Part shown: positions 35,070 through 46,919 of the stretch, in pieces
How positions within the stretch are numbered: the first letter of the stretch is position 1
Layout: every line of letters begins with the position of its first letter
Source: Hemerocallis citrina
Taxonomy: Eukaryota; Streptophyta; Magnoliopsida; Asparagales; Asphodelaceae
Direction: 5' to 3'
NCBI GenBank assembly: GCA_017893485.1
Contig: JACEHZ010000201.1
Location: 124,001 to 188,000 of the forward strand
DNA: 64,000 bases
The notes under the pieces: generated by a model
Told to the model about the DNA's origin: nothing
The model's input: only the letters and a program-made list of their open reading frames with translations
Databases searched by the model: none
Made by a program: the position numbers and the translations under genes

Positions 35070-36007
35070 TGTTAGAACCCAATTTTATAAATATGAAAAA
35101 ATACCAACAGCAATTGTGAAGAACTGAAATACAGAAAATAAAAATAGTAAACTAAAGGCTTTGCACAGAGTCGAGATGAAAAATCTCTCTCCTTAAAGCA
35201 GAATTCGCCCCGTAGTGTGACGGTGGCTGGCGAATTGCTTTCCAGGATACAATTGTACCTTCTCTGAAGAGCAGCACCCTTGCTTCAGAGATTCCACCGA
35301 ACTGCTGTCTGTGATGTACTCTCAGTTGACACAGAGGAGAAGAAGAAGAAGAAGAATAAAACTTGGACCGTATCAAAGACTTTGTAGGATTCAGTAGCCT
35401 TATAAGAGAAATAGAGACTCTTCAGAGGTCCATTACTCTGTAACAGCAGAGTAATGGTCCACTACTCTACAACAGCAGAGTGGTGGTTCAGATTCATAAC
35501 TGGTGAGCCATTACTCTGCTGTTACAGAGTAATGGTATCAGTTACTGAATGTGAAAAACCTCATTAGTTTACTGGGGGAAAATAATTTTTGTCTGGGCAA
35601 AAAAATTTTTAAGCCAGAGCTAGAGCCAAGCCAAGCCGAAGCCGAGGCCTGGCCCGCGCGCATGCGTGTATGTTTGTCATTTTGGCTAAGTCTTCTCTCC
35701 ACTACACGTTAGTGGTAACCCCCGGGCCATGCCCTTTAGTCCAGTTTTCTAGTATATATACGAGAAAAAATCTTTTCCAATTTCCGATATGGGACTATCC
35801 ATTTTCTCCAAGTTGCCAAGTTAGTACATTTTAAGTACCCAACTTTGGACCAACATTTTTCATTCATACGGAATTCGTTTTTGGCAAGTGAGTACACCAC
35901 AGAATAGTACTCGTCGAGAGGATCGCAATCCACTCAATTTTCGATGCCGCTGGTGGCCGGAGCTTGCCGGAATCCGGCCCGGAAAACTGCAAAAATTAAT
36001 TCCAACA
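35070..36007 (-). repeat. 3' LTR of the copia element (938 bp)
   Basis: On the minus strand it runs from TGTTGGAATTAATTTTTGC to GGGTTCTAACA. It contains a 'tatatac' TATA-like word near 35757 and an inverted pair 'ccattactctg[ct]' / 'cagagtaatgg' repeated at 35420-35535. It carries the uninterrupted GAAGAAGAAG site that is the insertion point of the solo LTR in its partner. Confidence 0.95.
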
Positions 36008-36019
36008 ATCCCCCACATG
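36008..36019 (-). other. Polypurine tract
   Basis: The minus strand reads CATGTGGGGGAT immediately before the 3' LTR, the usual place for plus-strand priming. The 650 bp from here to the RNase H frame is the 3' untranslated part and shows no other feature. Confidence 0.8.
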
Positions 36020-36671
36020 AATGGAAATTACCAGACTATGTAATCTACACACGACAGAAAAACAAAAAAACATGACAGAAAAACTCTGAGAGTACAATCG
36101 GAAAATCACTGCATCAGGAATGGTAGTAATTTTTCAACTTTGAACCACCCTTAGTAAGTAGCTATCGGATTCACTTGACCAGGTAGTGATCATGATGTCT
36201 TGAACTACTCGGGCTTTGATGTGAACCTAGACAATAACTATCACACAGTTTCTTCTCCTCACAGAACTAAGTTATCTTGTTGTATTCATTTTGGCCTTGA
36301 ACATCCCTGATTAATCGTGAGTGAACTTGGAGAATGTAGCCTCTCTTCATTCTCCTCGAAACGGCCCCATTTCATACTCACAAGGTGATTGCCTATAAAG
36401 AGTATCCTGCTATACTCCACTTTTATTTCAAAGCTATGGGAATCATTAAAAGCCAAGCTTATCCTAATTCTTTGCAGGCAGCACTGTTTTATAATCCTAA
36501 GAGTGGGTATGAGATTTTAATCTCTCAGTGCTCCCGTCGATTCAACAAGATTTAGTTGTCCCTTTGAACCTAGATCTTGGGATCTCCAATTCCTAGGTAG
36601 GGTTTCCATCAAGTATCTTCTTTCGTCATAGGCTTTAAACCCATTCCTCTTGATGATCTCACAACCTGCTC

Positions 36672-37084
36672 TCACGACAGACCTTTAGTAAATGAATCCG
36701 CTAGGTTGTCAGCTGATTTTATATATTCTATAGAGATTACTCCATTTGAGAGCAGTTGTCTAATAGTTTTGTCTCGCCTTCTGATATGATGAGACATACC
36801 ATTGTACATACAATTCAGTGCCTGTGCTATAGTCGAATGGCTGTCATAGTGTACACATAAAGCAGGCACCAATTTTTCCCACATAGGAATATCCTCTAAA
36901 AAGTTTCGAAGCCATTCTGCTTCCTCTGCCGCTTTGTCCAAAGCAATAAACTCAGATTCCATGGTGGATCTGGCCAATAGCGTTTGTTTAGAGGATTTCC
37001 ATGACACAGCTGCACCACTAAGTGCGAAGATATATCAACTTGTGGATTTTGAGTTCTTCGAGTCTGATATCTAGTTGGCATCAC
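36672..37084 (-). pseudogene. Ty1/copia RNase H
   Basis: On the minus strand the frame holds the C-terminal RNase H part: [43 protein letters not shown] and [13 protein letters not shown], the classic copia end. It is out of frame with the RT block, joined by the region SDANW... near 37080. The enzyme degrades the RNA strand during reverse transcription. Confidence 0.9.
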
Positions 37085-37093
37085 TGTAGCCTT

Positions 37094-38524
37094 CTAGTAC
37101 TGATATCTGGTGTAGTACAGTGCATAACTCTGAGTATGTCGCAAGTAGTTTAATACTCTAGTTATTCCTTTCCAGTGACTTCGTCCTGGATTACTCGTGT
37201 ATCGGCTCAATACATTTACCGAATGTGCCAGGTCCGATCTTGTACAATTTGTTAGGTACATCAGACTACCGATTACACGTGCATATTCCACTTGTGATAT
37301 GCTTTCGCCTGTGTTTTTGAACAAGTGAAGACTTGGATCGACGGGACTTTTTGCTGTCCCATTGGAGTAATTCTTGAATATTTCAAGTACTTTCTCAGCA
37401 TAATGAGCTTGAGATAAGGTAATTCCCTCTGATGTCCTGAAAACTTTGATTCCTAGTATGACATCTGCAACTCCCAAATCTTTCATGTCAAACTTGCCAC
37501 TAAGCATGCTCTTAGTTTGTTTGATAATATCGTTATTGCTTCCAATAATGAGCATGTCGTCTACATACAGACAGAACAGAATGTATCCATTTGGAGTATC
37601 TTTGATATACATACACTTATCACATTCATTTATTTTGAAACCATTTGACATCATAATATTGTCAAATTTTGCATGCCACTTCTTTGGAGCTTGTTTCAGT
37701 CCGTACAGAGATTTTACAAGTCTGCACACCTTATTTTCCTGTTCAGGAACTACGTAACCCTCAGGTTGTTTCATGTATATTTCTTCTTCTAAGTCTCCAT
37801 TTAGAAATGCAGTTTTAACATCCATTTGATATATTTCCAGGTTACGTAGAGCTGCAATAGCTATCAACATTCTTATGGATGTTATTCTTGTAACTGGGGA
37901 ATACGTATCAAAGAAATCTAGGCCTTCCTTTTGCCTAAATCTTTGTACTACAAGTCTTGCCTTATACTTCTCTATTGAACCATCTGGTTTTAATTTTTGT
38001 TTGAAAATCCATTTGCATCCTAAAGCTTCACATCCAGAAGGCAAGTCGACTAACTCCCATGTATGATTTTGCATAATGGAGTTTATTTCACTTTTGATTA
38101 CTTCCTTCCACATAGGAGCATCAGGCATAGACATGGCTTCCTTGAAAGTTCTGGACTCATTCTCTAACAGAAAGGCCGTCACAAAGTCAGGAACAAATAA
38201 TTTTGATGTTCTAGTCCGTTTACTTCGTCTAGGCTCATCAGTATCATGTTCTGATTCATCAACTAAAGTGCTTGCATTCCCTTGTTCACGTGTACGTTTG
38301 GGGTACGTAGTATCCTTGCACGAAAACATGTATTCAAAGAAGGAAGCATTCCTTGATTCCATTATTGTATTCACATAGATATCTGGTATATCTGATTTGT
38401 ATACCAAGAACTGATATGCACTACTATTGTATGCATAGCCTATGAATATGCAATCAATCGTCTTAGGTCCGATGGTGACCTGTTTCGGGTTAGCTACTGC
38501 CACTTTTGCTAGACACCCCCACAC
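37094..38524 (-). pseudogene. Ty1/copia integrase C-terminus and reverse transcriptase
   Basis: The longest frame in the window (476 codons). Residues 1-115 are the integrase C-terminal part (DCIFIGYAYNSSAYQFLVY). RT follows with WELVDLPSGCEALGCKWIFK, the YKARLV stretch, DTYSPVTRITSIRMLI, MDVKTAFLNGDLEEEIYM, VKSLYGLKQAPKKWH and the active-site box LYVDDMLIIGS (Y-V-D-D at about 320-323, intact). It ends GITRVLNYLRHT..., then shifts frame. The usual G of the 'AKG' motif is changed (VVQRFRQKEG). It is the best-kept polymerase in the window, but it is cut off from gag by frameshifts. Confidence 0.95.
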
Positions 38525-39389
38525 TTTGAGGTATTTATACGATGGTACGTTACCTTTCCACAGTTCGTATGGTGTCTTGCCGGTTTTTTGTGAGGTATTT
38601 TATTGAGAATATAGTTGGCAGTCAACAACGCTTCCCCCCCCCCCCACATGTTTTGGGGTAAGCCAGAATTCAACAACAAGGCATTCATTATCTTCTTTAT
38701 AGTTCGGTTTTTGCGCTCGGCAGTATCGTTTGATTCGGGTGAGTAAGGAGCAGTTGTCTGATGAACTATTTCATATTCTGAGCAGAACATATTAAATGGT
38801 GCATCATATTCTCCTCCTCTATCACTTCTAACGATTTTAATCGTTTTGCCAAGTTGATTCTCAACCTCAAGTTTATATTCTTTGAATTTATCCAAAGCCT
38901 TATTTTGCTATGTAACAAATATACATAACATAATTTTGTGCAATCGTTTATGAATGTCACAAAGTACTTTTTGCCACCTCTGGTCTGCACATATTTTAAA
39001 TCACATAGATCCGTGTGAATTAGACCTAGAGTTTCTGTGCTTTTTTCTACAGAACGTGATGGAGTTTTAGTGAGTTTGGCCTCCGTGCAAACTTCACATT
39101 TTTCGGAGTTATCTACCTTAAATTTTGGTAGCAAATTCATATTAATTAATCTACGTATAGAATTGATATTAACATGGCCTAGTCTTTCATACCAAACAGA
39201 GGAAGACTCAATAACATAGGCAATAGGAGTTATTTCATTAACATTGGGAACAGCAGGAATAATAGTTTTAGGGATGACTGTCATTACATTAAACTTGAAC
39301 AGTCCATCCTTTACATATCCTTTACCCCAAGTATACCCCATTGTTAGACAATACAAAATCATCAGAAACAAGAACAACCTTAAACTCAT
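38509..39389 (-). pseudogene. Ty1/copia integrase, frameshifted
   Basis: Two frames cover it. 39389-38766 has the zinc-binding part (WYERLGHVNINSIRRL, EKCEVCTEAK) and LIHTDLCDL and TFINDCTKLCYVYLL. 38895-38509 has VRSDRGGEYDAPF and SPESNDTAERKNRTI. A one-base change near 38890 separates them. A run of 12 C (38634-38645) in the second part inserts extra Gly codons (NMWGGGEAL), and another shift near 38580 leads into the next frame. Confidence 0.9.
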
Positions 39390-39660
39390 TCTTGCTTAGC
39401 AAAGAACCTGAAATCAAGTTCTTTCTAATATCTGGAACATGCAGCACATTTGTGAGTGTTAGTTCTTTGCCTGAAGTCATTCTCAGCACTATCTTCCCTG
39501 TTCCTACAATTTTGGAGGTGGAAGAGTTTTCCATGAACAGCTATTCATCTTTGTTGTACTTCTGGTACGAAGTAAACATTTTCTCGTCCGAGCAGATATG
39601 CTTGGTGGCCCCAGTATCGTACCACCATTCACGAGGATTGCTCCCTACAAGATTTACCTC
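39322..39660 (-). pseudogene. Ty1/copia protease
   Basis: EWWYDTGATKHICSDEKMF has the catalytic D-T-G-A intact. After an in-frame stop at 39541 it continues LFMENSSTSKIVG, then VLHVPDIRKNLISGSLLS. A frameshift near 39345 leads to the integrase start. Confidence 0.85.
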
Positions 39661-40642
39661 TGATACTACAGCACAGAGGTCCAGGGCAGAGAGACCAGTG
39701 GACAAGTTCTCAGCTATGTGTGCGTGGGATTTTTCATTCCCTTTCGCATGTCCTGTTCCTGAACGATTGTTGTCCTTACTGCGGTACTCAGAAATTTTGT
39801 GCCCCAGCTTACCACACTTGTGGCATTTTCCAGAAAACCTCTTTGCAAGAGGTTTTTTGTTTGAAGCATGTGACAGAAACTTTCTTTTCTTGCCCTTCTG
39901 TTCGTGCTCCACCACGTTGGCCCTTTCTATGGACTGATTTCTATAAGACCTGTCAGCCTTGCGATTCTTCTCTTCGATCTGCAACCTGACAATTAGGTCT
40001 TCAAGAGACATCTCATTTCGCTTGTGTTTGAGTTAGTTCTTGAAGTTTTTCCATCCAGGTGGAAGCTTTTCGATGAACGCTGCAACCTGGAATGGTTCGC
40101 ACAGCGTCATGTTCTCTGCAGCGATGTCATGCATTATGACCTGCAGTTCTTGGACTTGACTCACAATAGTTTTGGAGTCAATCATCTTGTAGTCCAGAAA
40201 TTTTCCGACTACAAACTTCTTGGACCCGGCATCTTCTATTTTGTACTTCTTTTCCAAAGACCCCCACAGGAGTTTGGACATCTTGAAGACACAGTAGACG
40301 TTGTACAGGGGGTCCACCAAGCCATTCAGGATGTAGTTCTTGCAGAGGTGGTCGCCCTGAGTCCACGCATCAACCGCAGCAACGGAGTGTGCATCCATCG
40401 GTGCCAGCATCGGGCAGATTCAGTGAGAAATCTGTCCAGCTTCAAGGTGGTCAGGTAGAACTACATCTTCCCTTACCACTTCTTGAATCCAATTCCATTG
40501 AACTTCTTCGGTTTTTCTCCTACGATTATGTGCATGGCAGAACGACTGAATGTGCCAAAATCGATTGTGTAGTCACATTTTGGGTCACCGGTGTTTCGGT
40601 ACTGATAAGCCCACTGGCAATATCACTTTGTGTGTTCTCCAT
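39661..40642 (-). pseudogene. Ty1/copia gag, with stops
   Basis: The start is the ATG at 40642 (MENTQSDIASGLIS). Stops and shifts occur near 40530-40450. The UBN2-type capsid part is open at 40410-40033 (LCKNYILNGLVDPLYNVY, KKFVVGKFLDYKM). The nucleocapsid part at 40011-39661 has a zinc knuckle at 39825-39784 reading CHKCGKLGHKISEY: the last Cys is Tyr, so metal binding should fail. It is similar in layout to the copia element at 2769-5897 but clearly a different family. Confidence 0.85.
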
Positions 40643-42306
40643 GTTCTTATCTGAAATAGTTTGAAACAGAACTGTTAGTTGTTGTTGTTGTTTCCGAATT
40701 GATAATAGTACCTGTAAATAAACTTCACAAAAAAATGTTAGAATCAGTGAGGAAAAAATTCTGCTTTAAGATTGTTAGAACCCGATTTTATAAATATGAA
40801 AAAATACCAACAGCAATTGTGAATAACTAAAATACAGGAAATGAAAATAGTAAACTGAAGGCTTTGCATAGAGTCGAGATGAAAAATCTCTCTCCTTAAA
40901 GCAGAATTCGCCCCGTAGTGTGACGGTGGCTGGCGAATTGCTTCCCAAGATACAACTGTACCTTCTCTGAAGAGCAGCACCCTTGCTTCAGAGATTCCAG
41001 TAAACTGCTATCTATGATGTACTCTCAGTTGACACAGAGGAGAATGTAATATCCCGGACGGATATTACATTGTATAAATTTATTTTATTATTATTTCCGA
41101 AATTAAATTATTTTTATACGGATTATGCGAAGATTTTCGGTATACACATATATACATACGTGTGTGTGTTGTAGCAAATTAGTATATTGTACAAATTATG
41201 TGGTGAGTATTTTTGGACAAAATACTTCTCTTTGTCATGACAAATGGCTAAGTTTGGATTAGAAGGATTAACCTAGGATTAAGTGTGCATGAGAGAATTA
41301 GGAGAATTCTTCTAGAAGCTCACACCCATACCTCCACCTCATCCTCACCCTCCTTGGTAATAACCGGCCCCAAATTAGGGAAGGGGCTTGGTGCACTTTT
41401 GTGGGTGCAATTTTGCACTCTCCACTCTCTCCTCCACCTATAAATACCCTTCCCCTCTTCTCTTGTCTCACTTTTACAAAGACAAAAAAAGAAAAGAAAA
41501 AGAAAGAGTGAAAGACTAATAGGAGAGTTCTTCACTTGTAGGTTTCCATAGGAGTTCACAAAAGCTCAGGGGAAGAAGAAGGTTTGCATAGGCTAGTCCT
41601 TCCAACAAGAAACAAAGGTGGGGGCTTCTCCATTTTTGCCTTGTTTGTTTGAGTTGTTGTTTTGTTGATTTTTCCTTGGGTGTTGTTCTCTTGAATAAGT
41701 TGTTTTGTGGTGTTGTTGTTTTTATGTTGTTGTGATTAAACAACTTGGATAAAAAATAGTGATGTGGATAAAAAGAAATGGAAACAAGTGGTAGTACTAA
41801 ATAAACATAAAGGTTGAACTTTGATGGTTGTAATTGTTGTTCTTGTTGTATTATCTTGGACTAATGAACCAAGCATATGGTGATTGTGTATACACCCATT
41901 TTGGGTTGTAGGACTTGACATTTGACTCATACACATATGCATATGGACTTGTGTACATACCCATTTTGGTTTGTAGAACATACAACTTGGACTATTGGAC
42001 AAAAGACATATGAAGATTGTGAACTAGAATATTGATGTAACCATTTTGGGTTATGGAACTTGACTACTAATAAATGATTCTTTTATTTGCTTCTTTCTCT
42101 CTACTTTGTTTATTAATAAAGGTTGCTAGTTCTTAATTCATAAAAGAGTAAACTACTTTGTTGTAGGAACTAAGAGGTTAAAGAAAATAATGTTGTGTTA
42201 AGTAGGACTTGTAAATTGTTGTATGAATTTATAAGTTAAAATTGTTGAAGCTTGCATTTGTTTTGTAAGAAAAAGAGATAGTCTTGTAATAGCTAGTTAA
42301 TAGATA

Positions 42307-42800
42307 TTCATACTTAAATTGTTGTAGGATTAATGTTTAAGTTACCTACCATGCTTAGGAATGTTGTAGAATGATGCTAAGTATATATCCATGCTTATAT
42401 TGTTGTAGGATTAATGTTTAAGTTACCTACCATACTTAGGAATGTTGTATATTCATGCTAAGTATATATCCACGTTTAGATTGTCGTAGGATTAATATTT
42501 AAGTTACCTACCATACTTAGGAATGTTGTAGATTGATGCTAAGTATATATCGATGCTTAGATTGTTGTAAGATTAATGTTTAAGTTACCTACCATGCTTA
42601 GGAATGTTGTATATTCATGCTAAGTATATATCCATGCTTAGATTGTTGTAGAATTAATGTTTAAATTACCTACCATGCTTAGGAATGTTGTATATTCATG
42701 CTAAGTATGTATCCATGCTTAGATTATTGTAGGATTAATGTTTAAGTTACCTACCATGCTTAGGAATATTGTAGATTCATGCTAAGTATATATCAATGCT
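42307..42800. repeat. 81-bp tandem repeat, six copies
   Basis: The word 'ttgttgtaggattaatgttt' or a close variant ends its G-T-A at 42326, 42407, 42488, 42569, 42650 and 42731, an exact 81-bp period with a few substitutions. The length is a multiple of three but the unit has stops in its frames. Shorter echoes ('catgcttaag') continue to about 43000. Confidence 0.95.
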
Positions 42801-43720
42801 TGAGTTGTAATAATTAATCATGCTTAAGTAGTGGAGATCCATGCTTAAGGTGGTAGTAGATATACATGCTTTAAGTGGTAGACATTCATGCTTAAGTCAT
42901 AGTAACATTGTGTTTGAATTATAGGTCATGCTTAAAGTAGTAGGAGATATCCATACTAAAATCTAGTAGCTTTCTACTTAAGTGGCATCCATGCTTGTAG
43001 TTGTAGTGTTTAGCAAAGAAACTATTCATGTTGTAGTTATAGTAGTAACTATCACATTGTAGTTATAGTAGTAACTATCACATTGTTGTTGTAATATTAA
43101 CTATCATGTTCTAGTTATTGTGTTAGTAAAGAACTAGCATGTGGAGTGGAGAACCAATCATGTTTTAGTTGCAATATTGTGTTGTGGAGTACCTTAGTTA
43201 ATTCCCTAGAAGGAATCCCATGTTTGAGATTACAAAGCTAGAGCCATGCATGCTTGAATGGGGTATTATAGTATTCTAGCTAAAAGAACCATGCTCGAAT
43301 TGTATATGGTAATGAGAGATTAAAAAGGAACCATGAACCCATGCATCTAGCTCCTAGGTGATTCTAGCTCAACTTGAGAGAGAACCCAAGAATCTAGTTG
43401 CATGTAGTTCTAGTTCGTTTTGGGAAAAGAAACCGTGGATTCTAGTCGTGTGAGGTTCCAATTGAATTGGACCATATCATGGGGATATTCCTCATCCTTA
43501 TGGGTAATAAGGGCTGGGAAGGTCACTAGTAATTGTTAGCTCGATAAAAGTTGTTATGTCGCTCTTGGGCTTCTCATTGGTAGAATGCCTGTTTTAGACT
43601 GTTAGTAAATTCTTCTGTTGCTTCTAATCATAGAAGATCAAGCTTGCTAGTAAGCACATTTGTTTGCTTCTAGGTTGATTACCTGTATGGTTGTTTGTGC
43701 ATATGGTTGTACTCGTACGT

Positions 43721-43940
43721 GGCTTGACTGGCCCGTATGTAGCTGTTGGTCTCATACGCAGCTTATTTGGCTCGTATATATGTTGTTGTCTCATACGCGG
43801 CTCGACTGGCCCGTATGTAGCCGTTGGTCTCATACGCAACTTATTTGGCTGATATGAATGTTGTTGTCTCATACGAAACCCGCCTGGCTCGTATGTAGTT
43901 GTTGGTTTCATACATAGCTTATTGGCTCGTATGTGTTCGG
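43721..43940. repeat. 78-bp tandem repeat, about three copies
   Basis: 'ggct[tc]gactggcccgtatgta' starts at 43721 and 43799, with a third, more diverged copy at 43877. The unit contains a half-unit repeat, 'ctcatacg' / 'ctcgtatg'. Confidence 0.9.
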
Positions 43941-46153
43941 TTTACTCGTACATAGCTAATTAACTAGTACACAGTTTTGTTGTGCTCGTCAAGGGTGATA
44001 TTATTACCCAAGGGCTATCGACCATCAAGACATATGTTTTCTTACTCCTAAGGAACTGTGGACGAGTCACTCCTTGCGTACCGTCGGAATCTTAACCGGT
44101 GTAGATTGATCGCGGACTGGAGTATAGATGGAATCCAAGTTCAGGGTAGTGGCATACGAGTACATTCGTATTGCCGGGGTTTTGGATCGATAAGCCATGA
44201 AACAGATCCTTAGGAATTCTGGTAAGTCTAGGATAAGCAGCCTAGTAGTGTTGTCTTGCGAAGTCTAACTTAAGACTCAGCATGTTGTGTAAGTTCTGTT
44301 GTCATCCCTCAGTTGTTTAGGGTTAGTAACATTGTTAGGGTAGTCACTTATGGCTGCTACTTAACCTTCATCTTTTGCCAAAGGGAAGGAGTTGGAGTTA
44401 AGGGTGATTCCTTATGATCCGACCTGTCCTATAGGCCTGCATTAGGTGGTGTTATTAGGTTGTACCCTTCTTATCAAAGGGTTACGATCTGTGGCTTCTC
44501 ACGAGTTGAGAGCAGGAGAACCGTATCTCGTCTGTTAATTTCTGAAGTGTCTTGATAAGCGGGAGCGATTCCTATCGGAGCCAGGGGGATGGACCCTCGG
44601 CACTCCGTCTTGGCTTGGATCTAGAGGCGAACAAGCCATAGACTACGGTCTGGCTATGGGGCGGCAGGGGCTCTCCTGTTGGCAGAAACTCTGGGGTTCG
44701 TCAGATTTTTGAGTGAGGCAATAGTGGCAAACGAAGAAACCACTATAAAACTGCAATTGGCAGAATTAGACCGTGTTAGGGCAACCTCATCAGTCATGTC
44801 TAATCTTCAGAAACAAGTTGAGTACAAGAGTAGAACTCATAGTGCGGGTTCGAATCCCTATAATGAAGAGACAGCTTGAGATGGGCGCGTGTAGTATGGG
44901 CTGCATGTTGCTTCGCAACTTGCTGGCATCAGAATAAGAGCATCCTAGCTTTAGTCAATATTGCATTAGATTCTAGTCATAGCACTTACGAACACTTAAA
45001 CTATGCCGACACATTGCCATGATTGTATGTTTGTTTTGGGAGACTCGCTGCTAAGTTATCCGCCTTAAAGCGTCGGTGAATACTGACGTCCCCACTTCAA
45101 TAGGTACTGGATCGCAAAAGTACAGGTGCGAGATTCAGGAGGACTCAAGGCAAGGAAAGCGAGGAGTCGATGTCAAGTTTAGTTTCCGCTGTAATATTTA
45201 TGTTGATTATCTATTTGTCAAAAAGTACCCAAGTGGGAATTACTAAGTGTTGTTCTTCATTCATTGTACTCTGATATAATTTGTTGAAAGTTGTAATACT
45301 TGAGATTGTAAAGGTATTATTGTAACACTATTGTAATGTATTGCAGTTGTATAACATTCAGACTTGTAATACATTGGGTGTTGAATAAAAAGTTTTAAAT
45401 TCTCCTGTTTTTCTGTGTATTGTGACTAATTGAAGAAAAGATTCTGACTTATGTCACGGTTTCTCAGTTACTGAAAATCGAGGCGTTACAGAGAATAAGA
45501 AGAAGAAGAATAAAACTTGGACCGTATCAAAGACTCTGTAGGATTCAGTAGCCTTATAAGAGAAATGGAGACTCTTCAGAGACCCATTACTCTGTAACAG
45601 CAGAGTAATGGTCCACTACTCTGCAACAGCAGAGTGGTGGTTCAGATTCATAACTGGTGAGCCATTACTCTGCTGTTACAGAGTAATGGTATCAGTTACT
45701 GAATGTGAAAAGCCTCATCAGTTTACTATGGGAAAATAATTTTTGTCTGGGCAAAAAAAAAATTTTAAGCCAGAGCCAAGCCGAGGCCGGGCCGGGCCGG
45801 GCGCGCGCGCGTATGTATTTGTCATTTTGGCTAAGTCCTCTCTCCACTACATATTAGTGGTAACCACCCGGGCCACGCTCTTTAGTCCAGTTTTCTAGTA
45901 TATATACTAGAAAAAATCTTTCCCAATTTTCGATACGGGACTATCCATTTTCTCCAAGTTGCCAAGTTAGTACATTTTAAGTACCCAACTTTGGACCAAC
46001 ATTTCTCATTCATACGGAAATCATTTTTGGCAAATGAGTACACCACGGGATAGTACTCGTCGAAAGGATCGCAATCCACTCAATTTCCGACGCCGCTGGT
46101 GGCCGGAGCTTGCCGGAATCTGGCCCGGAAAACTGCAAAAATTAATTCCAATA

Positions 46154-46620
46154 GTTACAACGCTATATGGGTTAAAACCTAGAACCCAATGCGGGTCAAA
46201 ATTCGAAACTCAAGTCAGCAGAAACTCAAAACCCAATAAGGATGTATTTAATAGGTGATTGGATAAGTAATTCAAATAGCTGATCTTATCCTTTAACCTG
46301 CGGTTTACTCCCTACAAAAACTCAAACCTCACCTCAGTAATGGGTAAGAAATCAATCTCTCTCTTTCTTCATATATATGATTCTTTTTTTCTGACTTGAG
46401 CATCGGAGGACCAATCACCGGAGCCAACTCGGGTGTTATGGCTCTTTTGCAGGTATTAAATCTGGACACATTTGTTGCGCAAGCATCAATTTTTGTAGAA
46501 ACAGATTTACACCATATGTGGGAACAGTATAAATCTGCATCTCTTATCAAATCCAGACCTAAAAATTCCTTCAGCCATGCCTCCTAAGAAGCAAGCTTTC
46601 ACCGTCGCCAGCTGTTAGTA
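46154..46620 (+). pseudogene. Right piece of the gypsy LTR remnant and start of its gag
   Basis: After the target duplication the older LTR continues ('acccaatgcgggtcaaaattc', matched at about 49120). An LTR 3'-like stretch follows (GACTTGAGCATCGGAGG, 46396-46412), and at 46577 an ATG with MPPKKQAFTVAS, resembling the gag start of gypsy element 1 (MAPKARKAFTF). The frame stops at once. The rest of the element is not recognisable. Confidence 0.55.
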
Positions 46621-46919
46621 TAGACCACTGCTGTCTCCAGCACCCCATGTTAGAGCCACACCAAGGGCTCCCCACGCCACCCTTCGGAGCTTAAGATCTC
46701 TACGTGTTGAAACGATAGATGCATTGCCACCGCTCTGGAGCCTAAGCAAGATGTTCGGGTTGTTTACAAAACAACTCCTTACTTTTCAATTTTTGAACTG
46801 TCATATAAATAACAGTTTTAGTAATATCATTTCTTACACTTCTTCTCAGTTTGTAGTAAAATGACTGCTTGTTTTTGAGTTGTCATACAAAACAACTACT
46901 TACACTTCTTCTCAATTTT

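Larger units (their letters stand above)
41045..45490 (+). mobile_element. Very large solo LTR (4446 bp), Ty3/gypsy type
   Basis: It starts TGTAATATCCCGGACGG and ends CGAGGCGTTACA. The 5-bp target duplication GAGAA is at 41040-41044 and 45491-45495, and the empty site is seen in the partner LTR (35336-35350). No coding domain is present. A CTATAAATA box lies near 41440. The left third is leader-like, the middle has tandem repeats (42307-42800, 43721-43940) and the right third is unique. The TGTAAT...GTTACA termini and the size suggest a chromovirus-like gypsy LTR. The orientation given assumes the TATA box is real. Confidence 0.9.
35070..46153 (-). mobile_element. Ty1/copia retrotransposon with both LTRs
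   Basis: The LTRs are at 35070-36007 (3') and 40773-46153 (5', split by a solo LTR). The target duplication GTTAC is at 35065-35069 and 46154-46158. On the minus strand the order is 5' LTR, gag, protease, integrase, RT, RNase H, polypurine tract, 3' LTR. Without the insert it is about 6.6 kb. Reading frames change at least four times, so it is defective, but the LTRs are still very similar, which indicates a fairly recent insertion. An initiator-Met primer site is not obvious: the base run after the 5' LTR is ATCTTAAAGCAG. Confidence 0.95.
40773..46153 (-). repeat. 5' LTR of the copia element, split by a solo LTR
   Basis: The LTR pieces are 40773-41044 and 45491-46153. Together they match the 3' LTR at 35070-36007 closely. 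The outer end is TATTGGAATTAATT (minus strand), with one change from the TGTTGG of the partner. Confidence 0.95.

Noticed and set aside
44843..44865. tRNA-like T-arm word GGTTCGAATCCC, a possible tRNA gene
   Set aside because: No acceptor stem, D-arm or A-box at the right distance upstream; it lies inside the large solo LTR.
44679..44879. 66-codon frame starting MAETLGFVRFL
   Set aside because: No recognisable domain; embedded in the non-coding solo LTR and without supporting structure.
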